Assembly: GCA_964454975.1 (NCBI GenBank) | Contig: CAYVVD010000001.1 | Coordinates: forward strand, 1 to 64,000 | DNA: 64,000 bases | Reading direction: 5' to 3' | Source of the DNA: CAYVVD01 sp964454975 | GTDB lineage: Bacteria > Bacteroidota > Ignavibacteria > Kapaibacteriales > UBA2268 | Part shown: in pieces, positions 44,723-55,699 of the stretch | How the letters are laid out: each line of letters begins with the position of its first letter | Position numbering within the stretch: the first letter of the stretch is position 1 | The notes under the pieces: generated by a model | What the model was told of the DNA's origin: nothing | Databases searched by the model: none | Seen by the model: the letters and a program-made list of their open reading frames with translations, nothing else | Position numbers and translations under genes: made by a program

Positions 44723-46144
44723 TCAATTTAATTTTAGGTGCCCATCATTGAGTTTTTCTTCAATAATCGAAATAAATCCAAAGGAGAAAACCATCATGAA
44801 CATCCCATCTTTAAAGAAAGTCTGGGAAGTTAATAAGTTAGAAACAATGAGTATCAATATGGTAAGGAATGAACCTAAAAGTATGAATTTATAGGTAACA
44901 TCCTGAACAGACCTCATCAAAAAATAAGACTTAAAGAAAAAATAAAAGATAAAGAGGGCATAAACTATTGCAAGTGGAATTCCCACCCTGTAGGCAATAA
45001 AAAGGAATCCATTGTGTATCATTTTCCCATGAATTGTACGCCTGTCGCCAATGTCGTAATACGAAAACTCCTTGGCATAACCGGTCCCTCCGAATGGCAC
45101 CCTTTTCAAATCTTCTATTGCAGATTCATACTCGTTTACTCTCATTCTCAACGAAATATCAGAAGTGCCTCTGCCAATCGTTGAAAACCGGTGTTCGGCA
45201 AAGTCATAAACAAACTTTAATTTATCTCCAAAAAAAGTGAATCCCAGAATTACTAACACAACTGTGGAAATCAAAATTAAAGATAGGAGCCTGATACGGT
45301 ATTTACCGGGTAAGTAAACAATTAAGATTATCAATCCAATTAAAAAAAGCAACCAAAATGTGCGGGCGAAGGATGTAATTAGAGATGCCGTTGTTAAAAG
45401 GAAAATTAATAAAGAAAGTATTTTCAGTTTTAAAACTTTTAAAAGAAAAAACATAAGTATGGAGAACAGGCTTCCTGCTGTCATCATTCCCAGATTGTAT
45501 CTCATTGAAAAACCAAATTCCCATGAATGTTCTGCAAATGAAGTTACTATAACATAATAAGTATAAAAGTGCCTGAGGTCAACAGCAATCAGAGATAACC
45601 CTATAAATAATATCGACAGTAGGATATCCTCTCTCGATTTAATCAGTTCCTTAAATGGGAAATACAAAAGGGGGGTTAGATAAATTATATACTCTCTGAA
45701 CCAATTAAATGGTTCCACACCATTCAGCACAGCTATGGGGAAATTAAATAGGCTGATTACAAAAAATAAAACTATTAGTAAATCCCCGGTATTCCGGATC
45801 ACCTTTTTTTTATTTACAAAGACATGAACCAATAGCCATATGAAAAGGCCACCGAAATGAAATGCAGCTATAGCCATTTCAAATACTGTGACGTCATCTG
45901 ACAGTATAGTTAAATAAGCCCCAAGGCTAAGGCATACTAAGTATATCCACAATTTTGGGCTTATTAAACACAAGTATGATAGCAGCAGTCCAAGCGCAAA
46001 TGCCGGAAACAGATACGAATAACCGATAGAATCAAAAAAAACAAAAAACAGAGCGGATGTTGCAAGAAATGGTAATAGCCAGAACCAAATCTTCGGGTTG
46101 CTTGCCAAATACAAGGATTTGAAATATTTAACAGCTTCTTCCAA
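44723..46144 (-). CDS. O-antigen ligase/polymerase (Wzy-like) membrane protein
   Basis: 473 residues with about 12 membrane segments. The family pattern is visible: a large periplasmic loop between the later segments, with ERRxxx-like charged residues and the motif LRMRVNEYESAIEDLKRVPFGGTGYA (about residues 330-355). It also has GRGTSD before and HNGFLFIAYRVGIPLAI after it. It is probably a polymerase or ligase for surface polysaccharide. It is convergent with the M1 gene (5 bases) and follows the Wzz gene by one base. Confidence 0.82.
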   Translation of the reverse strand: MEEAVKYFKSLYLASNPKIWFWLLPFLATSALFFVFFDSIGYSYLFPAFALGLLLSYLCLISPKLWIYLVCLSLGAYLTILSDDVTVFEMAIAAFHFGGLFIWLLVHVFVNKKKVIRNTGDLLIVLFFVISLFNFPIAVLNGVEPFNWFREYIIYLTPLLYFPFKELIKSREDILLSILFIGLSLIAVDLRHFYTYYVIVTSFAEHSWEFGFSMRYNLGMMTAGSLFSILMFFLLKVLKLKILSLLIFLLTTASLITSFARTFWLLFLIGLIILIVYLPGKYRIRLLSLILISTVVLVILGFTFFGDKLKFVYDFAEHRFSTIGRGTSDISLRMRVNEYESAIEDLKRVPFGGTGYAKEFSYYDIGDRRTIHGKMIHNGFLFIAYRVGIPLAIVYALFIFYFFFKSYFLMRSVQDVTYKFILLGSFLTILILIVSNLLTSQTFFKDGMFMMVFSFGFISIIEEKLNDGHLKLN

Positions 46145-46145
46145 A

Positions 46146-47339
46146 TTAGAGATTCTGCTTTATTTGCTTGTATTTGTTATTAAAACTCTTGATCCCGTTT
46201 ATCAGCAGAATAATTAAAATCCCAATTGTGAGTGAGCCCACAAAAGCTCCAAGCACATATACAGAACGTTTAGGCCTGTCCTTTTTATCAGCGGGAACAG
46301 CGTCGTCAATTACGAAAAGATTTTGAATATTTTTGTAAGCGTCAAGTCTAACCTGTTCAGCAGATGGCAGAATAAAAGCTTTAACTTTTGAGTAGGTTTC
46401 AAGGTCAGTGTACAATCTCATATACTCAATGCCCACTTCAGAAGCATCCCTAAGTGAAAAATTCCCCACAAAGCCCGGTTGGTTTTCGATTTCTTTAAGC
46501 TTGTTTTTAGCTTCAGTGAGTAATTCCCTATGCATTGCTGTTAGCGAGTAGTCCGGGCCATAGTTGTTTAAGTAATACTCATAGAGAATTTCATAGTTCA
46601 GTAATTGAGCTTTTACATCTGACAGAGCAACGCTTGCAGCCTGTGCCTGCTCTTCCGGTGAATACATCATATACTTCGAGGAAAACTTCTTCAATGAGTC
46701 ACTTGTTATTTTAAACATAGAGTCAATTCTTGCAAGCCGTTCTTCCATGTGGGAAACATTAAGCTCTGTTTCTTCTCGGAACACGCGAATCGCAAGTTCA
46801 TTGGCAAGTTTTACGTAATCATTAGCCATAGTGGCAGCCATTGTGCTGTTCGTGTCCCAGACAGATATCGTAAAATTACCTTCCTTTTCATATGACACAT
46901 CCAAATTCGCATAAAATGCTGCAAGAACCTGCTTATAGGGCATCTCATCCAGGCCATATCTTTCGCGTAGTTTGTATTTTGAAATCATGGTGTCTGCAAG
47001 TGATCTGCTATTCAGAATTACGATAAATGAATACCCTCCGCCTTTTACTCCTTTGGAACCTCCAATTCCAAAGTCTTTTAGTGCAGAAGCGATACCCCCG
47101 ATTGCACCGCCTAATGCATCCCCGGAAGTTTGCGGCGGGACAGAATTAACTGTTGATGCATACCAGTTGGGCAGGGAAAGAGAATAGAATACAGAAGCTG
47201 TTGTTGCGATTACAGTAAATGCAATAATAAACCACTTGTTTTTAACCAGTAGCGCCATGAAATAAACACCGTCCCTTTCTGAAAGCTTTATCCCGGTATT
47301 TTTACCGGTGCTTTGAGTCAGCGATTGCTCGTTCTGCAT
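46146..47339 (-). CDS. Wzz-type polysaccharide chain-length determinant
   Basis: 397 residues. The N-terminal cytoplasmic Ser/Thr-rich part is followed by a first membrane segment (WFIIAFTVIATTASVFYSL near residues 35-55). A long periplasmic helical coiled coil lies in between. The second membrane segment stands near the end (VYVLGAFVGSLTIGILIILLI), after a proline/lysine-rich KKDRPKRSV stretch. There is no kinase domain. It probably sets the chain length made by the adjacent Wzy-like protein, directly downstream. Confidence 0.85.
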   Translation of the reverse strand: MQNEQSLTQSTGKNTGIKLSERDGVYFMALLVKNKWFIIAFTVIATTASVFYSLSLPNWYASTVNSVPPQTSGDALGGAIGGIASALKDFGIGGSKGVKGGGYSFIVILNSRSLADTMISKYKLRERYGLDEMPYKQVLAAFYANLDVSYEKEGNFTISVWDTNSTMAATMANDYVKLANELAIRVFREETELNVSHMEERLARIDSMFKITSDSLKKFSSKYMMYSPEEQAQAASVALSDVKAQLLNYEILYEYYLNNYGPDYSLTAMHRELLTEAKNKLKEIENQPGFVGNFSLRDASEVGIEYMRLYTDLETYSKVKAFILPSAEQVRLDAYKNIQNLFVIDDAVPADKKDRPKRSVYVLGAFVGSLTIGILIILLINGIKSFNNKYKQIKQNL

Positions 47340-47407
47340 AAAATTCCAAATGATTTTAAATCAAAAAAATATTCCGCAATATAATAAATGCAATGGGATT
47401 ACTTGGT

Positions 47408-47902
47408 TCAAAATGGTTGTGGAGGTAGGTTCTCGAAATCTATGTGGATATCAATTTCAGGCGACTCTCCGGGATAAATTGTAACACCGGCAGGATTCTC
47501 ATACCCACCATCAGTTATATAAACTCCGGCTACCCTCTGTGCCGTCAGTGATGAGTCATATTGCCATGCAGCAACAACATACTTAAATGCGTCCGGTGGA
47601 TCAGGAATTTCCAGCCTTGCCTGGGATGAATCAACATAAAGCGGTTGGGAATCCAACGTAAAAAGCGCACGCCCGATGAGCACGTCGCCAATTATATCTT
47701 TGGGTGGGTAATCTCTGAATGCAGCCACTCTCATTGCCCACATACTATCTTTTTCAGGCCAGCTTTCTATACCATTTTTGTAGTAAAAGTTAACAACAAG
47801 GAAGGATTTTCTCGAATCTGCGCCTGTTGGTTTCAATCCGCTCTCGCATGAAATAAAGAATAGAACTGTGATTAAAGATATGAATACAAGTTTTAGCAGC
47901 AT
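47408..47902 (-). CDS. Lipoprotein of unknown function
   Basis: 164 residues with a lipoprotein signal (MLLKLVFISLITVLFFISC, lipidated Cys about residue 19). The mature part is a single beta-rich domain: KSFLVVNFYYKNGIESW, DYPPKDIIGDVLIGRALFTL, FKYVVAAWQYDSS, RVAGVYITDGGY, and VTIYPGESPEIDIHIDF. I do not recognise the family. It is upstream of the Wzz gene, 68 bases apart on the same strand, so it may belong to the polysaccharide operon. Confidence 0.75.
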   Translation of the reverse strand: MLLKLVFISLITVLFFISCESGLKPTGADSRKSFLVVNFYYKNGIESWPEKDSMWAMRVAAFRDYPPKDIIGDVLIGRALFTLDSQPLYVDSSQARLEIPDPPDAFKYVVAAWQYDSSLTAQRVAGVYITDGGYENPAGVTIYPGESPEIDIHIDFENLPPQPF

Positions 47903-48036
47903 TGATATTTAAGTGTGCCTAAATTGTGTATCAATTGTTACTTTATTATGAACTAACACTAATGTTAAAACGTCATTGGAAATAACATTCCAACAGGCAA
48001 AATAAGAAACATAATTTAAAGAATCAGCGGAATTCT

Positions 48037-51000
48037 ATGAAAATGCACATCTACTTTATTTTATTAGCCGTTGGAATAATCATTTCAACGAATAATCCTT
48101 TGTTTTCCAGAGCCGAATGCGACTCAATCCGGTATTGTGTTGATGATGCACTTACACTCGAAGTTACTTCCGGCAAAGGCGCTCATTATGTGGACATTGA
48201 CAAAAACCCTATTCAAAATTTAATAACGCAGGAATTCACCTTCCAGGCTTGGATGAAACCTCAGCGCCAAGCAGGGCACAGGCTATATATAGCAGGTCTT
48301 TGGGGGCCGGCAAGGGATGTCAACGATGTATGGGTACTTTATATTACTTCTGATGATAAACTCGTATTCGAAATCAATGGTGAAAACACAAATTTAGACC
48401 AGTTAGATAACACAGTAGTTTCAGTAGATGCTGCCGGAATGTATGATAAATGGACTCATGTTACTGCGATGTTTGAAGGAAGCACCGAAACTGCTTATCT
48501 CTATATAGATGGAGTGCTCGATGCCTCTTCCCGTAATGCACAATACCCTGCAAGGCAATTGAGAAGGCTGCAGAATCCGGAACTTAAAATACAGATTGGC
48601 AGCTCAAATGCTGTGTCAAATGATAATTCATTTCGTACTTTCAAGGGTCAATTGGATGAAATAAGCATTTGGAATACAGTGCTCGACCCGGAGACTATCA
48701 TGTGCAGGCGTCACAAAGTATTGGCTGGAAGTGAAAACGGGCTTATTGTTTATTACCGCTGTAATAAAAGCAATAGGAATCCTGATGAAAGTGTATTCGA
48801 CCTTTGTGATGCTTCGGAAAATAATAATTTCGGAAGAATGAGAAGCGGGGCATCGCTACAGCCTTCGGACAGAGTTGAGGAAAAGAATACTTTCTATTCC
48901 CCAATGGAAATTGTGGACACTTTGTATTGCATTCAAAAAAAGACATATACTTTTACAATTGAAGACTCCTCCGAATGCAGCCAGGGAATCAGGTTGTTAA
49001 GATGGCACCGCTATGATGACAGGACAATTGAGAATTACTTCAAAGTGCTGCCATCTGAAAATACAACTCTCCAACCTAATGTACCGCAGACATTCCAACT
49101 GGAAATAGATGCAGATTTTATCGGTACTCTCAATGAAATGTACCTCTACGTTCTGAATCATAATACCTGTGGTTATAATAACGGGCGAATCCCATTAAAA
49201 ATTACCAGATTAACGCAGCTTGGCTATTCAACCGGTGGAATGGATATGGGCCTGCTGAAAGCACATTGCATTGAAAAACCATATGCCGATACTATAATCA
49301 CAATATGCAATAACACAGATAAGGCAGGTACTCCAAGAACAGTTACGGTTTCGCAAATTAGTACCGGAATGCCTGATGTGTTCCAGCCATTATTGCCTGC
49401 GATGCCTTTCTCGCTGTCGCCGGGAGAATGCAGGGACATCACTATACGATTTATTTCGGGAGACACCAGCGCAGTTTACTGGGATAATGTGGAAATAACT
49501 TCTGATGATGAATGCTCCCCTGTAAGGCAAATTCCCATAACAGGCGAGGTAGTTGAAGTAATTGGGATAACACTTTCCGATGGAACTACCAGGGTTGACA
49601 CCGTTGATTTTGGCACTGTGTGCCGCAACTTTGCATCAGACCCGTTCAATTATCTTTGGGCTGACTGGCATGATGAAAATATTGTCATTGACACAATACT
49701 GGTTCCTCCACATTTCCAGAGCCAATCCTTTAAATTTCCTGTTGTGTTACAACCTGAAACCGGTTACAGGGCAAATTACTTTCGCTTTACTCCTACCGCA
49801 CAGGTAAATGCCCTCGATTCAATAATTTTTGTGGTTCGCTCCGGTGACTGTACAATTCGCAAGCCTGTTTATGTGAAAGGCAGGGGGTATGTGGCAGAAG
49901 TGGAATTTATTTCTGATTTGGTAGATTTCGGGGATGTGATTGTTGGACAGGAACTTGTCAGGAATATTGATGTAAGGAATACCGGAACCGACACTATCCT
50001 TGTATCTTTCATTGTAAAACGTGGTGATGGTTTTTACTTCCCCGGAACAAGGCAATTCGGGATTAATCCAGGGCAAACACGCTCTGTCCCGGTGTCATTC
50101 AGGCCTACATTTGATTCAGTTTACAACGATAATTTATGCATGCTCGAACGAAGATGTTTCGAGCAGGTTTGTATACCAATCCGCGGGCGGGGTGTATTCG
50201 AAAGATTTGAGTATGAACCGGTTATTATGCGAACTGAAAACGTTGTTGCCTGCGGCGAGAAACTCGACACATTAACTATTTACAATATATCAGGTTCGGC
50301 GCAGACTTTATCAAACTTTTTGCTGGATGATCCATCAGGCAAATATTCACTTGTTGACCCGCCCAATTTTCCCGCAAACATGAACATTCCTTCGGGACAG
50401 TCTGATAGTTTTATATTTAATTATGCCCCGAACGACGTGACCCGGGATCGTGCAGACCGTGCTTATCTTCGGTATGAAACACTGGATGGGAGGAATGGGC
50501 TGCCCAGATGATTGGTACATCTATTGTTCCGAAATTTTATGTCACTCCGCTGACTCAATATGGAACTATTGAAGTTAATGCCAGCAAAAGGGATACACTC
50601 TTAATTGAAAATTCATCCCCGTTTGTGATGACAATAGACAGCTTGGCAGTAACTGCCGGTTTTAACCTAATATACCCGATAATGCCGCTTAGCAGGACTT
50701 TGAATCCCGGTGATTCTATATGGGCTATTGTTGACTTTAATCCGAAACAATCTCAATTCTATCAGGGTAATATTCTTGTATTCTCAAACTCACCCTGCAA
50801 GGTTGAAAATGAAGGTGTGCTTGAAGGAAAAGGGGAAATCATTCCTTTAGAACTTTCTATCTCTACAATTAGTTTTGGTTTTGTAAGGCCATGCGATTGT
50901 TTCGAGAGATTCATACCCCTGATAAACAAATCAAAAAACTTCCGGATGACTGTGGATGATGTTTGGATTGATTCCATTGGTATTGCCAACGGCACCCCTG

Positions 51001-53081
51001 ATTTATTTACCTGGCGTTCGGCATTTTCGCCCGATGGCCGGGTGCCATACTCTATCTTACCCGCTCAGATAGATACAATGTGGATTAAGTATTGCCCCCG
51101 CTCACCGGCTGACAGGGCTTATATTGATAATAATGCACGGCTGAACATAAAGGCGCATGGTTCCGGCTGGGATGGTGAATACGAGACATTCCTGTCCGGC
51201 AAAAGAATGTTGATGATGGAACCATTGCAGAAAATAGTCGAATTCCCTCCAACGCGAGTAGATACATTTGCTGCTTCAAGATATGTTAATATAATAGTTC
51301 CCGATGTTAATGTAAATCCTGCAAGGGAAGATTTAAGGATTGATACCATCTATTTTGATCCACCCGAAAGAGTATTTTTTGCTTCCGACAGCCTTAAAAG
51401 GACCTTCGAGGAAACGGGAGGATTGCCTGTTGACAAAGATGGTAATCTGAGCATACAACTTGATTTCAAACCAAGAGCAGTTCGCTTCTATGAAGCAAAA
51501 ATGCATATACAAATAAGCTCTCCCTGCGAAACAATTGATACAACTGTTTATGTTTCCGGCAGCGGGTTTGCTCCAGCATACGGCCTCGGGCTCGAATATT
51601 TGCCCGGACGTGCCATTCTTGATACTTTCAGGGTGATTGGTTGTGATACTCTTGTTGTCCCTGTTTACTCTTCGAGGGAAATCCCGGCAGACCTTGTGGA
51701 TATTAATTGCCGCTTGGGTTATGATACTACTAAGCTAAGGTATGTTGGTGCTGATTCACCATATTTTGCAGATACATGCAGCATTTATCCGCCTTACATC
51801 CAGGAACAGCGTTCACAATATGGCGGGAGTGAAATATTGGCAAAAAACCTTTGCTACGTTGACTCAACGAAACCATTTATGTACGCCAAATTCCTGCCAA
51901 TGTCGATTAAAAGGGATACATTCCGGATTACTGTAGATTCGATTACATTTGATACTGAAGGTGTGATTCTTTACCATCTTATTGCCGCAGGTGACGAAGG
52001 GGTAGTTGTTATCCTCGAACCGGACTTCGAGATACAAAATTCAATTGATTTTGACAGCGTGCGAGTACTGGACTGTGCCGAAGGGGATATTGCGATCTTA
52101 AACACAGGCGATGTACCGATGGCTGTTAAGGACTTGCTTGACCTTCCAAAAGGTGTAGAAATAATAAATAGCGTTCCTCCTCTCGGTACTCCTGTTGATG
52201 TAGGGGAAGAAGTCATTGTAACAATCAGGTATTGTCCATTGAGGCAAGGCTCTATGACAAAGGATATTTCCGCCGAGATGATTGATCCCTGTTCATTGGT
52301 TGATACAACCAATATTCAAGGTATAGCTTATGTTCCGGAATTCCCGTTCTTTGTTGATATAAGCAGCAGCTTCGCAATTCCTGATACTATCAGCGGAAGA
52401 ATTGGGGATACCATCAACGTACCCCTGATTTTTGAAAAAGACTTTGCAACAGTCTACAATAGCATAACTTACTGGCTGAACGGGCTGACTTTCAAAGCGC
52501 AGGTAAATTACAATAAATATGCCCTTAAATATCTGGAGCACAATAATCTAATAGACTCTGAACTCGAAGTGAATTATGTCCCCGGTTTAATAGAATTCCT
52601 ATATTCCGAAGTGGATACACTTAAAGCCGGTGAATTTGCAAACGTTGACTTCCTTGTAACTGTACCAGATTCTGTTCTTACATCAATTTATATTGACGCC
52701 TTTGAGTTTGATACTGATTCTATCTTCTTCCTGGAGCCATTACCTGAAGGAAGCCCTGCAATTCTGATTTCCGGTGAAAATTGCAATCTGAGTTACCTGC
52801 GCGATGTTGAAACTCAGAGCAAAGTAGCCCAAAATTCCCCCAATCCCTGGTCGGACAGAACAAAAATCAGGTTCTCCCTGGGTGAAAGTTCCAATCCAAA
52901 GCTGCATATATACAATGCTTCAGGTGAGCTTGTCTGGAAACCACTGGATGGAAATATCCATTACAGGCCGGGCGAGTATGAGATTGAACTGTACACAGGT
53001 AAACTAGAGCCCGGGGTGTATTTTTATACACTGGAAGCAGGCATATTTACCGGGATTAAATCAATGGTTGTAATAAAGTAG
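48037..53081 (+). pseudogene. Giant T9SS cargo gene split by a single-base frameshift
   Basis: Two frames join into one gene. The first (48037-50511) has a signal peptide, a LamG/concanavalin-type domain (EFTFQAWMKPQR, KWTHVTAMFEGS, FKGQLDEISIWNTVLDPE), and several ASH/choice-of-anchor-like domains (VEFISDLVDFGDVIVGQE), but no sorting domain. The second (50508-53081) has no signal and ends with further such domains and a type A sorting domain (VAQNSPNPWSDRT, LEPGVYFYTLEAG, IKSMVVIK). At 50488-50490 one G missing from GGGG would turn DG + EEW into a continuous sequence: YETLDG then EEWAAQMIGTSIV. The whole would be about 1,680 residues. A sequencing or assembly error or a real mutation are both possible; no slippery heptamer is visible. 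Confidence 0.85.
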
Positions 53082-53193
53082 AAATTAACTTTAGGTTAAC
53101 CTAATCTCTTTAAAAACATTAATTGATTTAATTATTCCTTAATGCATTTTTAATAATAATTCATTCCCGCTTAAGCCATAAAGAATTATAAGT

Positions 53194-53226
53194 AACTGCT
53201 AATTAAAGAATTAGCAGTTTTTTTTT
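53194..53226 (+). terminator. Rho-independent terminator after the giant cargo gene
   Basis: An 11-base stem (53194-53204 with 53209-53219, loop AAAG) runs straight into a T-tract of nine bases ending at 53226. It is 112 bases after the stop. Confidence 0.8.
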
Positions 53227-53349
53227 CTTCATGGATATCCTTCCATTTGGTTAACGATAGTTAGCAGATAATTAATATTACATTAAAAGCCCGAAGTTAT
53301 TTTCGCATACCCTGAATATAATCAGTTTGGTTTTGTTCAGGGATAAAAT

Positions 53350-53375
53350 ATCAGCCTTGACTAAACAAGGCTGAT
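53350..53375 (+). promoter_or_regulatory. Hairpin in the leader of the first PhoX-like gene
   Basis: A 10-base perfect stem (53350-53359 with 53366-53375, loop ACTAAA), about 75 bases before the ATG at 53452. It is not followed by a T-tract. It may be a leader element or a weak terminator; no known riboswitch shape is recognised. Confidence 0.45.
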
Positions 53376-53451
53376 TATTAAACTCTATTTCTTTGATAAT
53401 CTGGTTTTAGAATAGATCAGGTTCTTTTAATTTAATAATAGGGGATTCCTA

Positions 53452-55296
53452 ATGAATTATTTAGCGACGATTTTTGCAATGTTTTTTTTAATATTTGTTA
53501 CACTTTCAGCGATTGATCTTCCCGATGAAGTGGAAATGCAGGCTGAAGGCAACTACACACCTACCACTGTACTGGTGCCAAAATCACTCAACTTTCAAGT
53601 ATTATTCATTGGTGGAGTTGATATGGTTCAGACTGTGGATGGTAACGGCAACCCAAATGGCGAAACTACAGCGAAAGTAGACAATGATTTTATTGGCTTT
53701 ACACCCGACCCTGATAGCGAAGACCTGGGGTGGGTTTCAATTAATCACGAAATGATTGTATCAAATGACATGATTGGCGACGGCGGTGGGATGACTACTT
53801 TTAAAGTGAGAAGGGGAGGCAATGATGAATTAATTATTGTAAACCAGACATTGCCTGATGGCAGGCAGGGAAAATTTTTCAATATTGATTTTCTCAATAC
53901 TGTTGGTGAAACAGGCATGAATTGCGGTGGTGTTGTAGGTCCTACAGGTCGTATCTGGTCTGCTGAAGAATGGTGGCAACCAAATAACCAGGCAATTTAT
54001 GGCGGCGGTGGCGGTATCCGTGATACCAGTGATTTCACAATCCAGGGATGTGGAATTGAAGGTGATTTTGACGGCAGGACTATCAAAAAAGTAGAAAACC
54101 TGAATTACATGGTTGAGATTGACCCTCGCACAGCTAAAGCAATTCGCAAACAGTATAACTGGGGACGCCAGCCATTTGAGGGAGGTTGCATCCTTGATGA
54201 CAACAGAACTGTTTATCTGGGCGCTGATGCAACACCGGGATTATTCAGCAAGTTTGTAGCAGATATGCCTGGTGATTTTACAAAAGGAAAACTTTTCGTT
54301 TTTAAGCAAAATCCGGGTTCTTATGCAGGAACTTGGGTAGAAATTGACAACTCTAATATTGATAATATGTTGAATTTTACACCGCTTTCGATAATTCAGG
54401 GCGCAACAATGTTCAATCGCCTCGAATGGGTAGCATTCAACAGGACAGACGGTAAAGTTTACTTGACAGAAACAGGTCGTGATAATCCTGCCGGAAGGTG
54501 GTCAGACGAAGCAGCCGAAGGTGGTACTTACCCAAAACATCATATTGACCGGGCGCTGGAACAAGGTGTTGGCGGACCGGATGATAAAGACTATTGGGAT
54601 TATTATGGACGAGTTTTAGTATTCGACCCGGTTGACAATACTATCAGGCCATTTTTAGAGGGTGGTCCCTACTTCGAAGGCCTTGATGCTGAAAATCCGG
54701 CTTATACTCAATACCCCGATAAACATTTATCGAATCCTGACGGTATTAACGTATTTTATGTTAACGATAAAACATATCTCCTAATCTGCGAAGACCTGAA
54801 TGGATCAAATTATGGCCGTGTTCCAATGGGTGTTGGAAACAGAACTTGTGAATTATGGCTTTTTGATATGGATGATGAGCCTAAAGTTGAAAATCTATGC
54901 AGGATTGCCGTTGTGCCTATGGGCGCAGAAGTCACAGGCGCTTATGGTACTCCTGACGGCAAATCAGTAATTATAAATTGCCAGCATCCATGGCCGACAA
55001 ATCAGCCTCCATTTAATAGTTCGGTTACTTTTGCACTTACCGGCTGGGATAAAATTCTCACTTCAATCGAAGATGGCGACATTGAACTTGAAGAAGCTAA
55101 ATTCACGGTTTACCCCAACCCGGTCTCCAGGATTCTTAATTTCAACATGATTACAGATGCAGCTCTTTATAATATTAACGGCAAAAAGGTTAAAGAAGTA
55201 ATCAGCTCCGAAAGTATGAATATAGAAGGACTTGCGTCAGGCATTTATTATCTGAAAACAATTGACGGTGGTTTCCAGAAGATTATCATCGAATAA
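53452..55296 (+). CDS. PhoX-like secreted phosphatase with T9SS sorting domain (copy 1)
   Basis: 614 residues with a signal peptide (MNYLATIFAMFFLIFVTLSA). The body follows the PhoX/DUF839 pattern of calcium-dependent alkaline phosphatases: FTPDPDSEDLGWVSINHEM, GDGGGMTTFKV, GETGMNCGGVVGPTGRIWSAEEWW, LNYMVEIDPRTAKAIRKQYNWGR, VYLGADATPG, ETGRDNPAGRWSDEAA and a late LNGSNYGRVPMGVGNR. It ends with a type A sorting domain (FTVYPNPVSRILNF, LASGIYYLKT, QKIIIE). Substrate specificity is not certain. It is closely related to the next gene (tandem copies). Confidence 0.82.
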   Translation: MNYLATIFAMFFLIFVTLSAIDLPDEVEMQAEGNYTPTTVLVPKSLNFQVLFIGGVDMVQTVDGNGNPNGETTAKVDNDFIGFTPDPDSEDLGWVSINHEMIVSNDMIGDGGGMTTFKVRRGGNDELIIVNQTLPDGRQGKFFNIDFLNTVGETGMNCGGVVGPTGRIWSAEEWWQPNNQAIYGGGGGIRDTSDFTIQGCGIEGDFDGRTIKKVENLNYMVEIDPRTAKAIRKQYNWGRQPFEGGCILDDNRTVYLGADATPGLFSKFVADMPGDFTKGKLFVFKQNPGSYAGTWVEIDNSNIDNMLNFTPLSIIQGATMFNRLEWVAFNRTDGKVYLTETGRDNPAGRWSDEAAEGGTYPKHHIDRALEQGVGGPDDKDYWDYYGRVLVFDPVDNTIRPFLEGGPYFEGLDAENPAYTQYPDKHLSNPDGINVFYVNDKTYLLICEDLNGSNYGRVPMGVGNRTCELWLFDMDDEPKVENLCRIAVVPMGAEVTGAYGTPDGKSVIINCQHPWPTNQPPFNSSVTFALTGWDKILTSIEDGDIELEEAKFTVYPNPVSRILNFNMITDAALYNINGKKVKEVISSESMNIEGLASGIYYLKTIDGGFQKIIIE

Positions 55297-55312
55297 TAAC
55301 TTTTAATTAATT

Positions 55313-55347
55313 AAAAAGGGCAGTTGGGATTCCAATTGCCCTTTTTT
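55313..55347 (+). terminator. Rho-independent terminator after PhoX-like copy 1
   Basis: A long stem (55313-55327 with 55332-55346, one G-U pair, loop GATT) is flanked by A-run and T-run and is 17 bases after the stop. Confidence 0.85.
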
Positions 55348-55699
55348 ATTAAATACTTCTTAACATTCACTACCTGTAACCCCCTTGTTTTTCTGTTAAT
55401 TCAACTATAATTAAGAAAATATAGAGAGACACTTTAATTATTAACAATATGTAATTATTAATAATCATTTATTATTAATTAATCAATAATTCACCTGCGG
55501 GATGTAATTTGCGTCTTCGTGGATTAGGCATGACTAAAATATTAACAATTGTATTGAAAATAACTTTTTTCAAATAGATAACTAAATGGACGGGACTGAG
55601 GCAAACATACTAATTCAGACGTATTTTGAAAAACAAAAAAAACATCTCTAATATGAATTATCATTTTTATTTATCATTAACTTAAAGGGGAACTCTCTT
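55348..55699 (+). other. AT-rich spacer between the two PhoX-like genes
   Basis: Contains no reading frame or hairpin that I can support; it is mostly A and T, with an ATTATTAAT-rich part at 55435-55490. AAAGGGGA at 55684-55691 is a likely ribosome site for the next gene. The promoter of copy 2 must lie here. Confidence 0.5.

Noticed and set aside
50488..50511. Programmed frameshift in the giant cargo gene
   Set aside because: No slippery heptamer or following stem-loop is visible; a simple base loss in a G-run explains it.
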